Source of the DNA: CAWGMT01 sp963823675
GTDB lineage: Bacteria > Planctomycetota > Planctomycetia > Isosphaerales > Isosphaeraceae
NCBI GenBank assembly: GCA_963823675.1
Contig: CAWGMT010000009.1
Span: forward strand, 434,001-498,000
Direction of reading: 5' to 3'
Length of the DNA: 64,000 nucleotides
The notes under the pieces were generated by a model. It had not been told where the DNA came from and made no database searches. It saw only the letters and a list, made by a program, of their open reading frames with translations. Below are positions 29,264 through 39,415 of the stretch, in pieces. Every line of letters starts with the position of its first letter. The stretch's first letter is position 1. Made by a program: the position numbers and the translations under genes.

Positions 29264-29377
29264 CCAGGAGAGGCGGAAAGAAGTTTTCTCCAATCCAGAT
29301 CTTTCTCATCGCGGTGCGGGGGCTTGGTTCCTGCCCGCGGTGATAATGGCTCCTGTTTGCAGAAAAGAGAGTGTCCC

Positions 29378-29548
29378 ATGCTCGGAATGGCAATCGTGCT
29401 CGCGATTCTCGCCTTGGTTGCCGGCGTCCTCGGCTTCTTCGCCCTCGCCGGTACTCTCGCGCTGGTCGCCAAGATCCTGCTCTTCGTCTTCCTGGTCATG
29501 TTCGTCGTCTCGCTTGTCTTCGGCAGGGGGCGGGGGACGGTCGTCTGA
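29378..29548 (+). CDS. DUF1328 (YtjA-like) small membrane protein
   Basis: Fifty-six residues, almost entirely two hydrophobic helices (MAIVLAILALVAGVLGFFAL and LVAKILLFVFLVMFVVSLVF), the pattern of DUF1328. E. coli YtjA is the type member and is of unknown function. AGAAAAGAGAG precedes the ATG. It sits among other small stress and envelope proteins. Confidence 0.82.
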   Translation: MLGMAIVLAILALVAGVLGFFALAGTLALVAKILLFVFLVMFVVSLVFGRGRGTVV

Positions 29549-29791
29549 TCCTCGGTGGATTGCATGGCCCACTCCATTTCGGTCCACCACCAGTCCTGGA
29601 GATTGATGGGCCTCGAGTCGAACCACCGAAACCGCATCGCCTTTTCGGAGGCGACGCTGAGAACCGCCCGGACCGCGTAATGCGAGCCCGGACGGTTCAG
29701 TCGTAATGCGTCCGATAGACGTCTTCGCGCGGCCCTGCGTGCCTTTCGGCCCGCCTCTGTCGCGCGGCATCTTCTGAGGAGGATTTCGCTG

Positions 29792-30000
29792 ATGAGTACA
29801 GAACGGGAATATCGATTCGCGCCGCTGGCCGCACTGCTGTCCGTAGCGCTTGTAACCGCCGTTGGATGTGAGTCGAAGGGGCCTGCCGAGCGCGCGGGGA
29901 GAGCATCGACAAGGGCGTCCAGAACGCCGAAGACGCGATCAATCCTCCAGGACCGAGTGAGAAAGTTGGGCGCGCCATCGATAATGCCGTCAAACCCTGA
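29792..30000 (+). CDS. Entericidin-like lipoprotein, one frameshift
   Basis: A perfect AGGAGG precedes the ATG. The signal peptide ends in TAVGC. After a one-base loss near 29899 the frame continues as GESIDKGVQNAEDAINPP and ends AIDNAVKP, giving about 69 residues in total. The repeated D/A-rich amphipathic helix after a lipobox resembles entericidin/YgdI-type small lipoproteins. In the uncorrected frame the protein would run on as an unrelated sequence rich in Arg, which is not credible. Confidence 0.55.
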
Positions 30001-30131
30001 CCGCGACGAGCCCGCTTGGCGTGGAGGACCCACGCTCGATCCGCGATTCTGTGCTGCCCTCAAGAAGCAGCCCGAGACGATTTCATGGCACACAACACGA
30101 GATCGAATATCTCGGAATCAGGAGACTGACC

Positions 30132-30578
30132 ATGGATCGTCGAGAATTGTTGGGCGTGCTCGGGACCACCGCTGCCGGCCTACTCGCCGCGAATGGGAAG
30201 GCCGCTGGCGCCGATCACAAAGGGCAACATCACAGCGAGGCGCACGAGGACTGTATCCGGACTTGCCAGGAATGCTCGCGCTCGTGCAACGAGACCTTCC
30301 ACCACTGTTACGAGCAGGTGGCCGAGGGCAAGAAAGAGCACGCCAAGGCGCTGCACCTGGTCGCCGACTGCGCCAAGTTCTGCAACCTGTCAGCCGATCT
30401 CATGGCTAACGGCAGCCCGCTCATGGCATTCTCCTGCGCCGCCTGCGCCCTTGCATGCAAGGCGTGTGCGGCCGAGTGCGACAAATTCACGGAGTCGGAG
30501 ATGAAGGGCTGTGCAAAGATGTGTCACGCCTGCGAGAAATCGTGCCTGGCGATGGTCCGGGCCATGGGCGGTCACTGA
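30132..30578 (+). CDS. Four-helix-bundle copper-storage (Csp-like) protein
   Basis: A 148-residue protein with an N-terminal Tat-like signal (DRRELLGVLGTTAAGLLAA). The mature part is Cys/His-rich with regularly spaced cysteines in CIRTCQECSRSCNETFHHC, CAKFCN, CAACALACKACAAEC and CAKMCHACEKSC. This pattern matches DUF326/Csp1-type four-helix bundles, which bind many Cu(I) ions in the bundle core. Export by Tat would place it in the periplasm. AGGAG precedes the ATG. No copper efflux gene is adjacent. Confidence 0.85.
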   Translation: MDRRELLGVLGTTAAGLLAANGKAAGADHKGQHHSEAHEDCIRTCQECSRSCNETFHHCYEQVAEGKKEHAKALHLVADCAKFCNLSADLMANGSPLMAFSCAACALACKACAAECDKFTESEMKGCAKMCHACEKSCLAMVRAMGGH

Positions 30579-30745
30579 CAAGCGGCGATCCTGTGCGGCC
30601 TTCAATTACGGCCGAGACGATCGAATGACCCCGAATGGAGACCTGAGCACAGGAAGCATTTGCTCCGCGCTGACCCAAACCGGGAGGAAATCGGGGCCAA
30701 ACGGGAAAAAACGGTCAGGCCCGAACCACCCCGTAGGAACCGCTC

Positions 30746-31664
30746 ATGCCCAGCCGCCTCCGCCCACGTGCGACAATGAGTCTTGGCGGCTTATCCCCGC
30801 GGCAGATCGCCGTCGGGATGTGGAAACGGATGGAGCAACACGACGCCATGACCTGGGCGGCGGCCGTTGCTTTCTACGCGATGCTCGCCACGGTCCCGTT
30901 CCTGGCGCTCATCCTGGTCGTCGTGGTCTTGCGACTGCCCGACCTCTCGGGCGCGGGCCGCCGCACGACCGGCCTCGGTCACCTGACGGTTGACCAACTC
31001 GAGGCGACACTGAGGTCGCTCTTCCCGAACGAAGCCTATGTCCTGGTCAGGGACCAGATCGTGCGCATTCAGAATGAGCCTCCCCTCGCGCTGCTCTCTC
31101 TGGGCGTGGTGATCTCGCTTTGGAGTGCGTCGAGCCTGTTCCTGGTCGTCATCGACGCGCTGAATCGAACCTACGGGGTCAAGGAGACGCGATCTTTCGT
31201 GAAGCTGCGGCTCAGGGCCTTCGCGATGACGCTGATCCAGGCGGCCTGCCTGCTCGGGTCGCTCGTGGCGATCGTTGCCTGGCCGCAGATCCTCCGGGTG
31301 CTCGGCTTGGAGCCTAGCGGTGCGGTGGCATGGGTGGCGGCGGCTGTCCGCTGGACTGTCGTCTTCCTGATGGTGCTCCTGAGCTTCGCGCTGACGTTCC
31401 ATGTCGGCCCCAACTGCGCAACATCGCTGGGCCTGGGTCACGCCTGGGAGCCTGGCGGGAACCATCGCGTTCGTGGTCTTCTGCGTTCTGTTTCGACTCT
31501 ACGTCCAGAACTTCGGCAGCTACAACAAGTCGCTGGGAGCGCTCGGTGGCGTCATGGTGCTGTTGTCCTGGTTCTGGGTCGTGGCCTTGGTGCTCTTGGG
31601 AGCGGCCGAAATGGATCGGGTGATCGAGGCCGGCTCCCCGACAGGCAAGACCCCGGCCAGATGA
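30746..31664 (+). CDS. YihY/BrkB-family inner-membrane protein, one frameshift
   Basis: A multi-spanning protein with the YihY signatures WAAAVAFYAMLATVPFLAL, LWSASSLFLVVIDALNRTYG and YNKSLGALGGVMVLLSWFW. Five or six transmembrane helices are readable. The frame shifts near 31420, within the fourth helix region. YihY proteins were once called ribonuclease BN by mistake; they are now regarded as membrane proteins of uncertain, possibly transport or cell-shape, function. The chosen start has a GTAGGA motif upstream; an internal ATG at 30776 is an alternative. Confidence 0.82.
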
Positions 31665-31717
31665 TCGCGCTCTTCGAGTGGTCGTGGTTTACTCATCGGC
31701 CCGAATCGCCATTCGGC

Positions 31718-31954
31718 TCAGGCCCTAATCGCGGCCGCAGCCACCGCCGGCGCAGCCGCCACAGCCGTCACCGGAACCGCGGAAGCGGCCCGGGCCAGGA
31801 TCTGGTCACGGGCATCGGCTAGCGTGAAGGCCACGTGCGTGGCCCCGACTCCGGAGAGCCCCGCAGACGCCGCGTCGCAGTCGGCCTGCCCGCAGATCCC
31901 CACCACAATCGGCAGCCCGGCGAACCGCGCCCGGATCGCTCGTCCTCGACTCAT
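31718..31954 (-). pseudogene. Duplicated C-terminal fragment of the AI-2E transporter gene
   Basis: About 70 codons match the last 70 codons of the gene at 37001-38843 at both DNA and protein level: RARFAGLP, LSGVG, THVAFTLADARDQILARAAS are shared. Nothing of the membrane part is present and no ribosome binding site is seen. It ends directly before repeat element B on the opposite strand, which suggests a partial duplication associated with the element. Confidence 0.7.
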
Positions 31955-31983
31955 CTAAGATTCATCATACAAAGAATAATAAA

Positions 31984-32189
31984 AGAATTCACTTGCTATT
32001 TCCAACGAGCGCGAGACAATGAGCAATGAAAGGGAGTGGGTATGCACTTGCATGCCGCCCCGACAACAAATACGAGACAAAATTGTCGGCAGACCGGTTG
32101 AAAGGCACCGCGGCTCGTCCGGGGGGCCCGTTAACGAGTAAGCCGACGTGGTCGAGTGCCTCTGGGTATTCCGCCACGTCGGCTTTTTT
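31984..32189 (+). promoter_or_regulatory. Repeat element B: promoter, structured leader and terminator
   Basis: The -35-like TTGCTA is at 31993-31998 and GACAAT at 32015-32020, 16 bases apart, preceded by an A-rich tract and GAATTCAC. The first stem here is GGGTATGC/GCATGCCGCCC, different in sequence from copies A, C and F but at the same place. A CGACAA/TTGTCG stem follows and overlaps the conserved GTCGG (32085-32089). The terminator ends 38 bases before the next start codon. Together with the fragment upstream it fills the 562-base gap 31665-32227. Confidence 0.75.
32142..32189 (+). terminator. Intrinsic terminator of element B
   Basis: A perfect 10-bp stem GCCGACGTGG/CCACGTCGGC (32142-32151, 32174-32183) is followed by six T. 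Confidence 0.9.
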
Positions 32190-32227
32190 CATGGACCGGC
32201 AGGCATATTTGAGAGAGGACCTCACCG

Positions 32228-33055
32228 ATGAACATGCTTCAGCGAAATCAGAGAAATCAGAGAGGGCTCAAGCCTCAGTTTGACTACCTCGATAATCGGA
32301 TCGTGCCCGCGGCTCCACTTCCGCACATGGTGCTTACGGCGGATGTGGCTTATACGAACGTGATCGCAGACTCGCAGCACCAAAATCTCGCGGCGGCATC
32401 GGCCGCCTCTCTCATTCAGAACAGGCACGAGGTTCGTCTGGAGAGGCTTGCGGACCGGCGGGAGCAGGCTCTGGCGCAGCGCGAGGAGGCCATGGCGCAG
32501 CGGGAACTCCGGCGAGCCCGGCTTGACGCGTTGTTGAGCGCCCGTAATCACTTCACTCTGGCCATCCAGCCCGCGGTCCAGACGGTCAAGTCCGTCTCAA
32601 CTTCTCCATCGGGGGAAACAACGGGACAAGCCACTGGTACTCCGTCTTCGACGGCAACAGGCCCTGTCCCAGTTTCCACAACGGGGCCCTCTTCGTCGTC
32701 ATCTGGAACCACGACCGGCTCTGTGAGTTCCACGAGGCTCCTTCCTCCGAACGCGAGCCAGCAGTTAGAGATCGTCTATGAAGAATTCCTGAATGGGCAA
32801 TCGCCGACTACCACGAATCAACCCGGTCAGCCAGTCATTGTGGGAACAAATGTCGAGGTCGAAATTCGCACTATCGACCCGAGCGAATTCGATTCCATGG
32901 TCGCGGCCGAGGTAAGTATCGGCTTGCAAGTCACGACCAGCGCTCCGGCGTACGATATGGTCGTGGGTTTTCTGCCGATCGCCCAACTACCTGCCGCCGC
33001 ACAGATCTCCGGCACGCCTGCCCTTGCGGCGGTTACTTACCCAGAGTTGAACTGA
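32228..33055 (+). CDS. Surface protein with LEPR-XLL-like N-terminal motif
   Basis: A 275-residue protein. The N-terminus (RGLKPQFDYLDNRIVPAAPL) resembles the planctomycete LEPR-XLL-type motif (LExRxxL/VPA) found at the start of secreted proteins. A charged coiled-coil stretch (HEVRLERLADRREQALAQ) and a Ser/Thr/Gly-rich linker (about 120-165) follow, then a C-terminal domain of about 95 residues (QQLEIVYEEFLNGQ). The AGAGAGGAC ribosome binding site and the terminator of element B lie just upstream, so its expression probably depends on that leader. The function is unknown. Confidence 0.6.
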   Translation: MNMLQRNQRNQRGLKPQFDYLDNRIVPAAPLPHMVLTADVAYTNVIADSQHQNLAAASAASLIQNRHEVRLERLADRREQALAQREEAMAQRELRRARLDALLSARNHFTLAIQPAVQTVKSVSTSPSGETTGQATGTPSSTATGPVPVSTTGPSSSSSGTTTGSVSSTRLLPPNASQQLEIVYEEFLNGQSPTTTNQPGQPVIVGTNVEVEIRTIDPSEFDSMVAAEVSIGLQVTTSAPAYDMVVGFLPIAQLPAAAQISGTPALAAVTYPELN

Positions 33056-33193
33056 GCTGAATTGATTTTTCCGCGGTCCTCATACACTAGCGCTGTCTTT
33101 CAAGTGATCGTCTTCTCGAGTACAAGACAGTGAGATAAACGGTCTCATCGAGGTGCTGGGAACAAGAACCCCCGAGCGTTGCCCTTCAAATGA

Positions 33194-33451
33194 TTGAAAA
33201 CACTGCCGGATCAGAGACCGGTCCCAGGCCGGTTGTTTCGCGAGGGGAAGGCGACGATCTCGCGCGAACTGGCCGAGATTTTCGAGCGGATCGGCACGAC
33301 CGCGCAGGCCTGGCAGGCGCGGCTGCAAAAACCGAGCAAGGGGCGTGTCGTGGGCCGCTTCTTCGCGGCCAGTCGAAAGCGACTCCGAGAAGTCGCCGAG
33401 CGACTGGGATCGAGGCGCGTGCCCAACCTGGGCGGATGCCCTGTGCTCTGA
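33194..33451 (+). pseudogene. Remnant open frame of an unrecognised gene, in a 528-base gap
   Basis: The gap 33056-33583 holds only an 85-codon frame reading GKATISRELAEIFERIGTT, WQARLQKPSKGRVVGRFF and AERLGSRRVPNLGGCP. It looks protein-like (helical, Arg-rich) but has no ribosome binding site and an in-frame stop just upstream, so it is probably the end of a broken gene, perhaps from a mobile element. The family was not recognised. Confidence 0.3.
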
Positions 33452-33583
33452 CGTGACAATCCTCGGATTTCCTTGGAAAGCCTTGTCATTGGTTGCGCCG
33501 GGCCACCCTCCCTGCCCCCCTAGACCGGCCAGCCAAACCAGATTATCGCAATCGCAGGCAACAGGACGACCACGGGAGCCTCC

Positions 33584-35780
33584 ATGAAGCTCGTCATCGT
33601 CTCGAACCGCCTTCCCGTGTCCCTCGCCGAGACGGAGGGCCGACTGGAGTTCGCCCAGAGCCCGGGCGGCCTGGCCTCGGGCCTGCGGTCCTACCTGGAT
33701 TCCCCCAGGTCGGCGGTGGGGGCGGGTTTCACCTGGGTCGGCTGGCCCGGCCGGGCCGTCGCGCCGGATCAGCAGGCCGAGGTGACGCGCCGCTGCCGCG
33801 AGGGCTTCTCGGCCCGGCCCGTGTTCCTCACAGCCGAGGACACCGAGGGCTTCTACGAAGGCTACTGCAACCAGACGCTCTGGCCGCTGTTCCACTACTT
33901 CCCAGCGCTCGTCTCGTTCGACGAGGGCCCTTGGGCGACCTACGAACTCATCAACGAAGTGTTCTGCGACGCCGTCCTGGAGGAGGCCGGACCGGACGAC
34001 ATCGTCTGGGTGCACGACTACCACTTTCTGTTGCTGCCGGCGATGCTTCGGGCGCAACGGCCGGACCTGAAGGTCAGCTTCTTCCTGCACATCCCCTTCC
34101 CGTCCTATGAACTGTTCCGCATCCTGCCCGACCGCTGGCGCCGGGCGCTCCTGGAGGGGATGCTCGGGGCCGATCTCGTCGGGTTTCATACCCACGACTA
34201 CGCCCAGCACTTCCTCAAGTCCGTCCGCCGCATCCTCGGGTATGACCACGAGATGGGCCGGGTCATGCTGCCCGACCGCTTGTCTCGGGCGGACACCTTC
34301 CCGATGGGTATCGAGTTCGAGGCCTTCTCGACCCGGGGGACCGAGCCGGAGTTCATCGGCACGCGCGACGCGCTGCGCGGGACGATCGGCGGGAGGAAGG
34401 CGATTTTGTCGATCGACCGACTGGACTACTCCAAGGGGATCGCCAACCGGCTGCTGGCATACCGGACCTTCCTGGAGGCCAACCCCCAGTGGCGAGGCCG
34501 CGTGGTGCTGCTGATGGTCGTCGTCCCCTCACGCACCGGGGTCGAGGACTACCAGCGGATGAAGTCCCGGATCGACGAGCTGGTGGGTGAGCTCAACGGG
34601 ACGTTCGGCAGCCTGTCGTGGACGCCGGTGCTGTACCAGTACAAGTCGTTCCCGCAGGACGAGCTGCTCCCCCTGTACGGGGTCAGCGACGTGATGCTGG
34701 TCACACCCCTGCGGGACGGGATGAACTTGATCGCCAAGGAGTACGTCGCCGCGCGGGCCGACGGACAGGGGGTGCTGGTCCTCAGCGAGATGACCGGCGC
34801 CGCCAGCGAGCTGGGCGAGGCGGTCCTGGTCAATCCCAACGACATACCGGAGATGGCCTGCGCCCTCGCGACCGCCATCGAGATGCCCGTGGAGGAGCAG
34901 GCTATGCGGATGACGGCGATGCGGGACCGGCTGCGACGCTACGACGTCGTCCGCTGGGCCGGCGACATCCTGGAGGCCTTGGGTGAAGACCGCTCTCGCC
35001 TGGACCGGCGCATGCTGTCCACCGGGATGCGCCAGCGGATCGTCCGCGAGTTCCGGTCGGCCGGCCGCCGCCTGGTGTTGCTGGACTACGACGGTACGCT
35101 GGTCCCCATCCGGCCGACGCCGGAGCAGGCCGAACCGGGACCCGGCGCTGCTGGCGACTCTCGGCCTGCTGGCCGGGATCGGCGATGTCGTCATCGTCAG
35201 CGGCCGTACCCGCGCGACCCTCGACGCCTGGCTGGGGACGCTCGACGTGGCGATGGTGGCCGAGAACGGGGCCTGGATCCGCGAGCGGGGCGGGGATTGG
35301 GCCGTGACGGGGGCCCTCTTCGACGACTGGAAGCCCGGGGTCCGCGACCTGATGGAGCGGTACGTCGACCGACTGCCCGGGGCGCGGGTCGAGGAGAAGG
35401 AGTTCGCGCTCGCCTGGCACTATCGCCAAGCCGAGCCCGACCTGGCGGCGCTGCGAGCGCAGGAGCTGAGCGACCACCTGATCGACCTGACCGAGACAAG
35501 CGAGCTGCGGGTCATGCAGGGGCACAGGGTTGTGGAGGTCGGGCCGTCCGGCACGAGCAAGGGAACGGCCTGCCAGGGGTTCTTGACCCGGGGCTACGAC
35601 TTCGTGCTGGGCATGGGCGACGACGCCACGGACGAGGACCTCTTCCGGGTCCTGCCGCCATCGGCCTACTCGATCCGCGTCGGCCTGACCCAGTCCTACG
35701 CCCGCTACAACGTCGCGGACCAGGCCGAGGCCCTCCGCCTGGTCGAATCCCTGGCCGCCGCCCCGCTCGATGCTCCCTGA
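33584..35780 (+). CDS. otsA: Trehalose-6-phosphate synthase/phosphatase (OtsA-OtsB fusion), one frameshift
   Basis: Residues 1-465 are a GT20 trehalose-6-phosphate synthase: MKLVIVSNRLPVSL, an N-terminal substrate loop, WVHDYHFLLLPAMLR, RLDYSKGIANRL and the DGMNLIAKEYVA segment. The C-terminal 240 residues are an HAD-type phosphatase with LLDYDGTLVPI (nucleophile Asp) and GDDATDEDLF. A fused enzyme would make trehalose directly from UDP-glucose and glucose-6-phosphate. The frame breaks near 35130, inside the phosphatase domain just after DYDGTLVPI. GGGAG precedes the ATG. Trehalose is an osmoprotectant, which fits the neighbourhood. Confidence 0.92.
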
Positions 35781-36024
35781 CCCGACATTGGGCCGGGGCG
35801 TCAGTCTCGACCTGCCGCGTTTTCGGGGTGACCTCCGACGCGTCGAATGGGTCTGGTCCCCATTTCGGGATCCTGACGTGGAACAGGATGGCGAAACACC
35901 AAAGATCTCGGCCCCTCGTGAAATCGAGTCACGATCCAGAATCGCTATGCCCGTCATTTGCCGAGACGTCCCGATCGAGATCGAGTCATCGTTTTTTGGG
36001 TTTGCCTATATACCTACAAATAAT

Positions 36025-36233
36025 AAAAGTTTTCACTTGCTATTCTCGCCAATTGAGGGACAATGATTGGCGTAAGAGAGCCGGTGCAGATTGGCAGTCG
36101 GCTCTGACGGAAAGCACGAATCGAAGTTCGTCGGACGACTCGATAGAGGGCAACCCGGCTGGTCCGGGGGGCTCGTTGAAGAGTAAGCCGACGCGGTTGA
36201 AGCCCTGAGGGTGTTCGGCCGCGTCGGTTTTTT
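36025..36233 (+). promoter_or_regulatory. Repeat element C: promoter, structured leader and terminator
   Basis: TTGCTA at 36037-36042 and GACAAT at 36059-36064 are 16 bases apart, after an AT-rich tract. Leader: GAGCCG/CGGCTC stem, ACGAA/TTCGT stem, GTCGGACGAC at 36129-36138, ACCCGG(ctggt)CCGGG hairpin, then the terminator. The T-tract ends 39 bases before the next start codon. The 240 bases between the trehalose gene and the element (35781-36024) contain no gene. Confidence 0.75.
36187..36233 (+). terminator. Intrinsic terminator of element C
   Basis: CCGACGCGG (36188-36196) pairs perfectly with CCGCGTCGG (36219-36227), followed by six T. Confidence 0.88.
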
Positions 36234-36272
36234 CAATTTCAGGAACACGCGCACCTTCGGAGAGAACAAGCG

Positions 36273-36755
36273 ATGAGACATCAACTGCATCCGAGCATCG
36301 ATTGCCTCGAAAGCAAGACCCTGCTATCCCATGTTGCTGCCAGTCTTGTGGCCGTCCCAGTGCAACATTTAGGATCACTAGTTGAGATAGAACCGTCGGC
36401 GATGGCTGTCAGCCTGACGACCGACCAAGCAACATATCATCCCGGCCAGATCGCCACGGTGACGCTCACGATAACAAACATCTCGAACGACGCCGAATCG
36501 ATCCCGATCGGCCCCAGCAGGGACGGGTTTTACATCACGCACAACGACACGATCGTATGGCGATCGAACGCGGGGCCGGAGCCGCAATTCATTGTCAACC
36601 GAATTCTCCAACCCGGGCAATCGATTATTCTGACGGCGACATGGACCGTGGCGGCTCAGACGGGGACCTTCGTCGCGCAAAATCAGTTGTTCCCAAATGG
36701 TCCAACGGCGACATTCAATGTCACGAAACTGACTGGAACGATCATGCCTCATTGA
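36273..36755 (+). CDS. LEPR-XLL-like secreted protein with BsuPI-type domain
   Basis: A 160-residue protein. The N-terminus CLESKTLLSH matches the planctomycete LExRxLLS-type surface-protein motif. Residues 45-155 look like a BsuPI/intracellular-proteinase-inhibitor type beta-sandwich (LTTDQATYHPGQIATVTLTI, QSIILTATWTVAAQTGTF). GGAGAGAAC precedes the ATG. It begins 39 bases after the terminator of element C. A protease-inhibitor role is only a fold-based suggestion. Confidence 0.6.
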   Translation: MRHQLHPSIDCLESKTLLSHVAASLVAVPVQHLGSLVEIEPSAMAVSLTTDQATYHPGQIATVTLTITNISNDAESIPIGPSRDGFYITHNDTIVWRSNAGPEPQFIVNRILQPGQSIILTATWTVAAQTGTFVAQNQLFPNGPTATFNVTKLTGTIMPH

Positions 36756-37000
36756 AGCGTCTCGTTCCCCGAACAACGCTCCGCAGCCACTTGCGTCGCC
36801 TCGCGAATAAGTCCCATTCCGATGTCGCCGAATGCCGATAGCAAATGGACTTCTCAACTGCTCTCACGCCCCTCGTGTGGGTTTGGTGTGGCCCACCGAG
36901 AAATAGGCGTGAAGTCGGTGGGTTGCCCGACGCAAAATCTCCGCGCGGTTATCGATGGGCATCACCCTTCGCTTCGACGGGGCGCCCGGCGCTGCTAGCC

Positions 37001-38843
37001 TCAGCCCCTCGTCGCGGCGGCCGCCAGCGCCGGCGCAGCCGTCACAACCGTCACCGGAACCGCGGAAGCCGCCCGGGCCAGGATCTGGTCGCGGGCGTCT
37101 GCCAGCGTGAAGGCCACATGCGTGCCACCGACTCCGGAGAGCCCTTGGGACGCAGCGTCGCTGCCGGCCTCGCCCCAGCGCCCCACCAGGATCGGCAGCC
37201 CGGCAAACCGCGCCCGCAGCCGCCGGACCTGGTAACGGGCCTGAGCCAGGGCCTCTGGAGGCAGGTGCGACAGGATCACCATCGCGGGGGATACTTCCGC
37301 CACTCGGTCGGCAAGCTGGATCGGCGAGCCGGCGCCCTCGAGATTCACGAGCGTGCACTTCGAGGGGGCGAGAAGCTGTCCCAGCATCCGTAGCGTCAGG
37401 GCGTCGGACGTACCGCTGGCCGCGACCGCCGCGACCGCAAACGGTGGCAGCGCAGGTTTGCCATTCGCGCCGCCCCGGCTCTGCTTCGCCGGATCGGGCT
37501 GGAGTCTTTGCGCCGACGTCTTCCGTCCCCTCCAGGTCGTCGAGGATCTCGCCGATGACCCGCCGGATGAAGGCCATGTCGCTTTCCTCCAGCTCTCCAC
37601 GCGCCGCGTCACGCTCGGCACGCGAGAGGGCCGGAACCAGCATCTGATCGAAGACCTCTGCACGCGGACGTTCGTTCAGAGCGGCTTCGATGACCGCGGT
37701 TGCCCCATCCTGGTCGAGCGAGACGAGCCGCTGGTAGAACCGGATATCCTGGTCCAGCTCGCCCTCCTCGCCCAAAAGCGTCGCAAAGAAGCCCAGGCTC
37801 GGGACGTACTTGCCGAGAACCGCCAGGCAAAGCGTCAACGGCGTCGACAGCAGTGTGCCGAGCAGCCCCCAGAGCCACGTCCAGAACATCGCCGCGACCA
37901 GGAGCCCGAGGGCCGAAACCCCGGTAGTCTTGCCGTAGATTAGCGGCTCCAGATAGGAGAGCGCCACTTCGACCACCCCGAAGAATGCGGCCACTTCCAG
38001 CGGCTGCCTCCAGCCGGGAAAGTGCGCGGCCGAGAAGACCAGCGGCAGCAGGAACGCCACCGCCGCCCCGACGTAGGGGATGAACCGCATCATTGCCGCG
38101 AGGCAACCCCAGAGTACCGCGTAAGGCACGCCGATCGCCCAGAGGCCGAGGCCGACGATCAGCCCGAAACCCGCGTTGACCAGCGTGATCATCGCCAGGT
38201 AGCGGCTGATCCGCTGACCGATCTCGCCCATGGTCCGGGTCGTGAGGTTGATCTGGCGCCGGCCGAAAAGCTGGACGATCCGGTCTCCCAGGGCCTCCCG
38301 GTTCATGAGAATAAACAAGACCAGGATGAGCACGAAAATACCGACGCCGATGAACTCGAGGTAGGGGCCGACGGCGCCCTGGAGGCGCTGCCGGAACGTG
38401 GGCTCCTCGACGACCCGCACGTCCATCGCCTCGTGGCCCTTGATGACCGGCGTGTCGAGCGATTTGGCCACTTCGCCGGCGACTTTCTGAGCCCGATAAA
38501 ACGCCATGTCGTCCGAGGGCTTCAGGAAGTCGACCTTCCGCTGGATTCTCTTCTGATAGCTCGGCAGTTGGTAGGCCAGCGTGGAGAGTTGCCGCACGAC
38601 GACGTAGCCGATCCCGCTCAACGACCCGAGCGCGAGGGCGACCGTCAGAAGGACCGCGACGGACCGCGGCACCCGGTGCCGCTCGAAGAACCCCGCAAGA
38701 GGCGCCAGCGCGAAGCTGAGGAGCACCGCCAGGGCCAGGGGCTTCAGCACCTCGGCGGCAAGCGACATCGCGGCGATGACCGCCAGGACGAGGAAGGTCA
38801 CGACGGCCGGATGGTCCATCGGGGACTTGCGTTGCGTGGCCAC
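37001..38843 (-). CDS. AI-2E family transporter with C-terminal soluble domain, one frameshift
   Basis: Residues 1-350 are a typical AI-2E/PerM membrane protein: about eight helices, with QRISRYLAMITLVNAGFG, IPYVGAAVAF, EPLIYGKTTGVSALGLLVAA and LSTPLTLCLAVLGKYV. The cytoplasmic part continues with a helical segment (RRVIGEILDDLEG). After a frameshift near 37480 comes a globular domain of about 150 residues (MVILSHLPPEALAQARYQVRRLRA, THVAFTLADARDQI) resembling a B12-binding-like fold. The last 70 codons are duplicated at 31718-31954. The GTG start has AGGA eight bases upstream. It is the last gene of the run starting at 41142. Confidence 0.8.
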
Positions 38844-38911
38844 GGTGGCGTTCCTGTGCGGGTGCGGATCGCTCCTCGTGAACCGTCTGTCGTGGAGCCG
38901 TCAGCCCCGAC

Positions 38912-39301
38912 TCAACGGGCTCGGATCGCCAGGCCGGCGATCAACCCGGCTAAGAGGCCGATGCCAAAGGCCGCTACCACGGTCTCGGTCGGGTGGCGGC
39001 GGACCAAGTTCTCGGCACTGTCGTAGCGTTCACGAATCTGGTCGCCGACCTGGTTGGCGTATTCGCCGGCGGCGTCGGCCGCATGCGCGACCGCCGATCT
39101 GCCGCGCGAGGTGGCGTCGGAGAAGAACTTTTCGATCGCATCACGCCCCTCGCCGGTTTTTTGCTGGATTCGGCCGATAAGCTGCTCGACGTTCCCCTCC
39201 AGCACCCCAAGGTCGTCCTCGGTCAACTGGCTCCAGCGCTGCCTTGCCAGTCCGCAGAGTTGATTCCATTCTCCTTGAATCGTCTGAACGTTGATCGCCA
39301 T
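38912..39301 (-). CDS. CsbD-like/DUF883 fusion stress protein
   Basis: A 129-residue protein. Residues 1-65 resemble CsbD (VQTIQGEWNQLCGLARQRW, LTEDDLGVLEGNVEQLIG). The C-terminal part has the ElaB/YqjD-type DUF883 pattern: a charged amphipathic helix and a final RRHPTETVVAAFGIGLLAG membrane anchor. E. coli YqjD/ElaB bind inner membrane and stationary-phase ribosomes; that role is not shown here. AGAAGGACC precedes the ATG. Confidence 0.82.
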   Translation of the reverse strand: MAINVQTIQGEWNQLCGLARQRWSQLTEDDLGVLEGNVEQLIGRIQQKTGEGRDAIEKFFSDATSRGRSAVAHAADAAGEYANQVGDQIRERYDSAENLVRRHPTETVVAAFGIGLLAGLIAGLAIRAR

Positions 39302-39415
39302 GGTCCTTCTGCTCCTTTTTGCGGGATTTGCCGGTACGAATCCGGCTTCCCTTGGTGGATTCCGATTCAACCTCACTGAGCCGCTCGGGAACACACGCCC
39401 CACGTGCGGCAGCGA

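Noticed and set aside
29550..30093. Long minus-strand open frame across 28936-30093.
   Set aside because: It overlaps the csbD-region genes on the plus strand, has no ribosome binding site and is Arg/Ser-rich, typical of an antisense frame in GC-rich DNA.
33194..33451. Possible transposase fragment.
   Set aside because: No DDE motif, terminal repeats or recognisable family; kept only as an unidentified remnant.
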